A stretch of 64,000 nt of DNA from Bilifractor sp002394235 (GTDB taxonomy: Bacteria > Bacillota > Clostridia > Lachnospirales > Lachnospiraceae). A program made the translations under genes and the position numbers. The number at the start of each line of letters is the position of its first letter. Positions within the stretch are counted from its first letter, which is position 1. Below are positions 59,753-64,000 of this stretch, piece by piece. The notes under the pieces are model-generated. The model saw only the letters and a program-made list of their open reading frames with translations, made no database searches and was not told where the DNA came from. The stretch spans positions 62,001 through 126,000 of the forward strand of contig NZ_JBQKGJ010000002.1 of assembly GCF_052118845.1 (NCBI RefSeq). Reading direction: 5' to 3'.

Positions 59753-59904
59753 CACGGATTCCTCCTGTGTTTTCTTTCTGTTAAAATTCTGATAAGCCAC
59801 TAAATGATGATAACCATTCAGCAGCCCGATCTCGGGAGCCAGCGGTTCCCGAGATGCAGAGAGTCCGGGAGTCTTCGGCTCCAGAACACATCATAATTTT
59901 AAAA

Positions 59905-62145
59905 TCAAATCACCGGATAATCCTGCTCTCTTTCTACTCCTTCAAAGGAAAGCCGGATCTCCTGCATCATCTCCGTTGTCGAATCCTGACCTGCGTAGAT
60001 ACGGAAGAGACCGTCCTCCAGCCGGTATTTTCCCTCGTTATTCCAGAACCCCATATTTTTTTTCTCCAGAACGCATGTCACTGTCTTCTCCTCTCCAGAT
60101 GCAAGCTCCGCCTTCGCAAACCCCTTGAGTTCACGGATGGGACGCACCAATGATGCTGTGACGTCCTGCATATAGAACTGGACTGTCGCCCGACCGGAAC
60201 ATTTCCCTGTATTCTTCACCTTTACAGAAATCCCAAGAACGTTGCCATTATCTTCTACCTTCAGATCACGCAAAGCGAAGGTTGTGTAACTTAATCCGAA
60301 ACCGAACGGATACAACGCCTGGAAGGGTGCGTCCAGGTAACGGGAGGTGAACTTGAAGTTCGATGCGGGGCGGCCTGTATTCGGATGATTGTAATAGATC
60401 GGACACTGCCCGGTGACTGCAGGGAAAGAGGACGATAAACGCCCTTCCGGATTCTTTTTTCCCGACAGAATATGCGCAATGGCATTTCCCATCTGAATTC
60501 CCAGATGCCATCCTTCCAATATTGCGGGAACATGCTCCGCCTCCCAGCCGAGCGCCAGCGGCCTTCCGTTCATCAGTACAAGCACTACCGGCTTTCCCGA
60601 TGCCAGAAGCTTCTCCACAAGCTGTCTCTGGGCTCCCGGAAGCGTAATATCCGCACGAGAGGAGGCTTCACCAGACATAGCGACTGTCTCGCCGAGCACT
60701 GCGACGATTACGTCGCCATAGGAACATGCCTCTTCTGCTTCCGACTCGTTGATCCCGCCCTCCGGACCTCCGCATGGGAAATATCTGACGTTCGAAAACT
60801 CTCTCTTCATCCCGTCAAGAATCGTAACACAGTCCTTTTCTTTCCAGCTCATCGCCCATGCACCGATGATCTGTTCTTTATCATTCGCCAGATTTCCGAC
60901 CAGACTGATCTTTGTATCTCTGGCGAGAGGAAGAATATCACCTTCATTTTTCAGCAGAACTGCTGATTCCTCAGCAGCTCTGAGCGCCAGCTCCACGTGT
61001 TTCTCGGGAAGTGTATCAAACCTTCCGATTTCCTCCTCCGGTGTATACGGATGTTCGAAGAGCCCAAGCCACATCTTGACCTCCAGAATTCTCCGGCAGG
61101 CATCGTCGATGACGGACATCGAAAGCTTTCCCTCTTCTATCAGCTTCTTCAGGTTGTTCAGATATATTTCCGTTCCCATGTCCATGTCAAGCCCGGCATC
61201 CGCCGCTTGACGTCCGGCATCTGCTTCGTCTTCCGCAATCCCGTGGACAACGCATTCCCTGATGGCATTGGCATCGCTTACGATGAACCCGGGAAATCCG
61301 TAATGTTTTTTCATGATGGAACGAAGCAGCCACGGATTAACGGTGCTTGGAACGCCATTCAGATCATTGAAAGAAGCCATGACCGTCTGCGCGCCTTCTT
61401 CAACTGCAGCCCGGAAGGGCTCCAGGTAATTGTTGAACAGAACATGATTTGCCATGCTCACGGTGTTGTAATCTTTTCCGGATTCCACCGCGCCGTAACC
61501 CACAAAATGCTTCAGACAGGCAGCTACATACTGTCCCGGGGAGGAATGATCGTTCTGCAGTCCCCTGACCTTTGCTCTGGCAAAGACAGAAGCAAGGCAG
61601 GGATCTTCGCCCGGTCCCTCGGAAACGCGCCCCCAGCGCGCATCTCTCGCGATATCCAGCATCGGCGCAAAGTGCCAGGCCACGCCGCAGGCTCTGGATT
61701 CCCGCGCCGCCATGGAAGCGGTCTCCTCCATCAGCTCCGGATCAAAACTTCCCGCCTCGGCAATGGCGATCGGATAGACGGAACGGAACCCATGAATGAC
61801 GTCAAGTCCAAAAAGCAGCGGGATTCCCAGACGGGTTTCCTCCACCGCGATCCGCTGCAGTTCGTTGCATTTCTCAGGATCCTGTACCATCAGAGACCCG
61901 ACCAGTCCCTTCCGGATTGCATCCTCGTGGTAATCGGTCTCTGCGGTGCTCATGATTTTCTGGAATTCTTCCTTTGACAGTCTTCCGTCTGTCATCATCT
62001 CTATTAACTGCTCGAAGGGCACGTCAAATCCTCCGACAATCGAGACTGACTCCTGATTCATCTGGCCTATTTTTTCTTCCAGCGTCATGCTGGCCAGCAG
62101 CTCTTCCACCCGGTCTCGCTGTTCTTCTGTGAGTCTGGCAGCCAT
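59905..62145 (-). CDS. GH3-family beta-glucosidase/xylosidase
   Basis: 746-residue intracellular exo-glycosidase. GH3 N domain: LTLEEKIGQM-like start, PLLFGLDVIHGF, HFAPMLDIARDARWGR, and the nucleophile D291 in GFIVSDANAI, where the usual W is replaced by A. GH3 C domain from ~390 (EESAVLLKNEGDILPL) and a fibronectin-type C-terminus (YPFGFGLSYTTFAL). Ribosome binding site GGAGGAGG. Good for glucosides or xylosides. Confidence 0.94.
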   Translation of the reverse strand: MAARLTEEQRDRVEELLASMTLEEKIGQMNQESVSIVGGFDVPFEQLIEMMTDGRLSKEEFQKIMSTAETDYHEDAIRKGLVGSLMVQDPEKCNELQRIAVEETRLGIPLLFGLDVIHGFRSVYPIAIAEAGSFDPELMEETASMAARESRACGVAWHFAPMLDIARDARWGRVSEGPGEDPCLASVFARAKVRGLQNDHSSPGQYVAACLKHFVGYGAVESGKDYNTVSMANHVLFNNYLEPFRAAVEEGAQTVMASFNDLNGVPSTVNPWLLRSIMKKHYGFPGFIVSDANAIRECVVHGIAEDEADAGRQAADAGLDMDMGTEIYLNNLKKLIEEGKLSMSVIDDACRRILEVKMWLGLFEHPYTPEEEIGRFDTLPEKHVELALRAAEESAVLLKNEGDILPLARDTKISLVGNLANDKEQIIGAWAMSWKEKDCVTILDGMKREFSNVRYFPCGGPEGGINESEAEEACSYGDVIVAVLGETVAMSGEASSRADITLPGAQRQLVEKLLASGKPVVLVLMNGRPLALGWEAEHVPAILEGWHLGIQMGNAIAHILSGKKNPEGRLSSSFPAVTGQCPIYYNHPNTGRPASNFKFTSRYLDAPFQALYPFGFGLSYTTFALRDLKVEDNGNVLGISVKVKNTGKCSGRATVQFYMQDVTASLVRPIRELKGFAKAELASGEEKTVTCVLEKKNMGFWNNEGKYRLEDGLFRIYAGQDSTTEMMQEIRLSFEGVEREQDYPVI

Positions 62146-62255
62146 GTCTATCCTCCTCCTAATTTCTCCTGTCTTTTGAGATCTGTACGATTAGTTTTAT
62201 TTCTTTGATGATCTGTATTGCTGGTCCTGTTTCCTGCCATATCTGCGTGTTTCAC

Positions 62256-63290
62256 TCAGATATTTGGCACCTTTCCAAGCTTTTCATCGAGCTCGTCAAA
62301 ACGATCCGTTTCAATTCCACGCTCCGCCAGCAGATCTCTGAGCTTCATTGAACTCAAAATTCCCATCATATCTTCAAAGGTGAGTTCCGGACTGAACGGG
62401 ACAATCTCCTTCCGCATTTTCTCTATCGTGTCCGTCAGCACTTTTTTTGCCTCCGGATTGCCGAAAATGCGGCCGATCGTGCAGTCAAGAGAAAGCCACG
62501 CCTCGTGATCGTCGCTGATATGGCTCTTACATCTGGGTTTCGTAAGTCCCTGCTCCGTAAATTCCCCAAACACATCCCGCAGCCATCCGATGCTGTCGCC
62601 GACCCAGTTCTTCGCCCGATCCGAAATCAGCGTTGAAATCGACTGGATGCTGTGATCCGCAGTAGAAAAACCATGCGGTCCGAAATCATAGATATGACAT
62701 TCAAAAGATGTCTGGTATTGATTCAGCGCGTTCATCATATCCAGCGTGTTCTGAATCGGGACGACATTGTCTGTACGGGTCGCAAAGAGGAAGCACGGGC
62801 AGGTCTTCTCATCCACGGCCTCTACGATCGAGGGGCCATCCGGCATGATCTCGTGCGTAGTATCCCCGCGAAGAACCGCATATCCGAGAATCGCGGCATT
62901 CGGCCTGTTTTTTGCCATCGTCGCAGCCGCTCCCGCAAGATGTCCGCCTGCAGAAAAACCGATGACCGCTATCTTATCCGGAAGGACATGCCACTCCTCC
63001 GCTCTTTCACGAATAAGTCCCATCGCCTGATCATAGTCATTCAGCGGATTCGGCCATACCGCGTTCTCTTTCACAGAGTACCGCAGGATAAAAGCATCAA
63101 ATCCGGCTTCCAGATATGGAAAGGCGACCGGATCCGCTTCACGGTCTGAGCAGAACTGATAGCCTCCGCCCGGCAGAATCAAAACTGCCGGCCGGTTCAG
63201 AACCGAACGGTATTCTCCGCCCACATCCTGCACCATTGCTGTCAGAGTTACATTTCTTTCTTCATTCAGTACAATCGTTTCTGTATGCAT
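62256..63290 (-). CDS. alpha/beta-hydrolase, acetylxylan-esterase-like
   Basis: 344-residue esterase: oxyanion motif LPGGGY (39-44), nucleophile S113 in GFSAGGHLAG, and DFGPHGFS with the catalytic His. The core ends near residue 250; a ~90-residue helical tail follows (KVLTDTIEKMRKEIVPFSPELTFEDMMGI read in part) that is unusual. ATG at 63290 with AAGGAGG 7 bases upstream. Likely deacetylates imported oligosaccharides for the GH3 and GH43 enzymes. Confidence 0.88.
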   Translation of the reverse strand: MHTETIVLNEERNVTLTAMVQDVGGEYRSVLNRPAVLILPGGGYQFCSDREADPVAFPYLEAGFDAFILRYSVKENAVWPNPLNDYDQAMGLIRERAEEWHVLPDKIAVIGFSAGGHLAGAAATMAKNRPNAAILGYAVLRGDTTHEIMPDGPSIVEAVDEKTCPCFLFATRTDNVVPIQNTLDMMNALNQYQTSFECHIYDFGPHGFSTADHSIQSISTLISDRAKNWVGDSIGWLRDVFGEFTEQGLTKPRCKSHISDDHEAWLSLDCTIGRIFGNPEAKKVLTDTIEKMRKEIVPFSPELTFEDMMGILSSMKLRDLLAERGIETDRFDELDEKLGKVPNI

Positions 63291-63319
63291 TGTTTTTCCT
63301 CCTTGCAGTATATACAGCA

Positions 63320-63369
63320 CCAGCTCCCCAGACCACAGTTCTTCCGATTACTGTGACTTGGGGAGCTGG
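63320..63369. other. perfect-ended hairpin between reductase and esterase genes
   Basis: CCAGCTCCCC (63320-63329) pairs with GGGGAGCTGG (63360-63369), with ACAGT/ACTGT inside. No T run on the minus strand, so it could be an mRNA processing or stabilising site. Confidence 0.5.
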
Positions 63370-63414
63370 AAAATAATTAGACCCAAATACCGCTATATGA
63401 CCGGGTGATAATCC

Positions 63415-64000
63415 TTACATCTCATCCTGCATTACGCGGAATTTTGCTACATATTCATCAAACTTCGGATAACGGTCGCGGCGGTTCAGTTCTACCTGAT
63501 GCTCCATTACGCCTGTAAATTTCAGGCGGCTTCTGTCCTGCTGCTCCTTAGAGTAAACAGCCTTGATCTCACCGTCTACCATCTTCAGCTCACCATAAAT
63601 GCCGCAGATCGGGCAGGAGATCTTATTATGTCCCATCATGGTCACCTCATTGCAATGGCATACCGGACAGGTACCCGGATCGGATTCCCATGTGATTTCA
63701 CTGGTCTTCATATCCAGGGCATCCACCATCCGGCGTCCCATACGCTCTGACTGCTCCGTCAGCATCCTTGCGCGGTCTGGAACATAAGAGCCATAAGCAT
63801 CCAGCTGGTCTACCACCTTCATGTTCAGACTCATACCGAACAGGTTCATGCTGGGAAGGCCATAAGATACCCAGTTCTGCGTCGTAGCACCACCGACCGA
63901 GATATAAGAAACCAGGTGTCTCTTCAGGCAGTTTTCCGGAAGCGGAACAAAGCCTTCCGTATCCTCTCGAAGGGCGTTTTCGAAAAGCATATAAGCCTTG
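63415..64000 (-). CDS. flavodoxin-fold NAD(P)H-dependent FMN reductase-like, partial (N-terminus beyond right edge)
   Basis: The visible 195 codons are the C-terminal part and remain open to the window edge (KAYMLFENALRED), so the true start is outside. Text such as GGATTQNWVSYGLPSMNLFGM and MKVVDQLDAYGSYVPDRARMLTE fits the NADPH-dependent FMN reductase/flavodoxin group. A zinc-ribbon-like insert follows: CPVCHC with CPICG (CxxCx and CxxC pairs), before YPKFDEYVAKFRVMQDEM. It may donate electrons in reductive metabolism of an aromatic compound. The family is likely but the function is not known. Confidence 0.7.
   Translation of the reverse strand, partial: KAYMLFENALREDTEGFVPLPENCLKRHLVSYISVGGATTQNWVSYGLPSMNLFGMSLNMKVVDQLDAYGSYVPDRARMLTEQSERMGRRMVDALDMKTSEITWESDPGTCPVCHCNEVTMMGHNKISCPICGIYGELKMVDGEIKAVYSKEQQDRSRLKFTGVMEHQVELNRRDRYPKFDEYVAKFRVMQDEM

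Noticed and set aside
1..64000. tRNA, rRNA or prophage genes
   Set aside because: No cloverleaf with CCA-type end and GTTCRA box, no rRNA sequence, no integrase or phage structural gene was recognised in the window.

Overview
The window reads as chromosomal DNA of an anaerobic, low-to-medium GC Gram-positive bacterium of the Clostridia, most likely a gut Lachnospiraceae. Support: clostridial-type gene order around ylxM-ffh-rpsP-khpA-rimM-trmD-rplS-lepB-ylqF-rnhB-yraN, the DUF512-der-plsY-gpsA block, AGGAGG-type ribosome binding sites almost everywhere, a Ni-dependent CO dehydrogenase operon, and many fermentative and glycan-degrading genes. Nearly all genes lie on the minus strand. The species assignment is inference. 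Layout from left to right. (1) 1-4538: a CO dehydrogenase operon, read right to left from a good promoter at 4510-4538: His-rich metal-binding protein, CooT, CooC, CooS and a second CooC-type ATPase cut by the left edge. (2) 5126-12602: an aldo/keto reductase, gpsA-plsY-der-DUF512, the divergent PRPP synthetase gene with a clear promoter and terminator, and yraN. (3) 12666-24103: the translation/secretion block from rnhB back to ylxM, interrupted by an iron alcohol dehydrogenase, a repeat-rich zinc-ribbon membrane protein and a trmD with a long C-terminal extension. (4) 24305-26999: a membrane protein/XRE regulator pair and a LysR/YczE-family divergent pair. (5) 27205-50939: a large catabolic region holding an orphan family-5 binding protein, AKR and VOC enzymes, an operon of three TIM-barrel isomerase-like and two Gfo/Idh/MocA proteins, a PRD-type regulator, a soluble flavoprotein reductase with two iron-sulfur electron-transfer proteins, and a complete Opp-type ABC transporter. 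(6) 51202-64000: a glycan cluster with an AraC-GH39 fusion, a GH106-like enzyme, a MATE exporter, GH43, GH3, an esterase and a flavodoxin-fold reductase cut by the right edge. The most notable result is in region 5. Three separate minus-strand transcription units (binding protein; VOC plus AKR; TIM-barrel/Gfo operon) each carry the same 22-bp palindrome (half-sites like ATTTCC and GGAAAT), and in all three it lies exactly 7 bp upstream of a -35 box with a 17-bp spacer to the -10. This points to one activator-controlled regulon that takes up a glycoside-like compound, oxidises it with Gfo/Idh enzymes and rearranges or cleaves it with the isomerase-like proteins, probably with reductive steps by the neighbouring flavoprotein. 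The substrate is unknown. A second result is two families of dispersed, highly structured non-coding elements. One is a 181-nt element at 15722-15902 with a perfect 12-bp closing stem and three internal arms, with truncated copies near 23.9 kb and 30.3 kb. The other is a hairpin element with four copies, one lacking precisely one of its hairpins.
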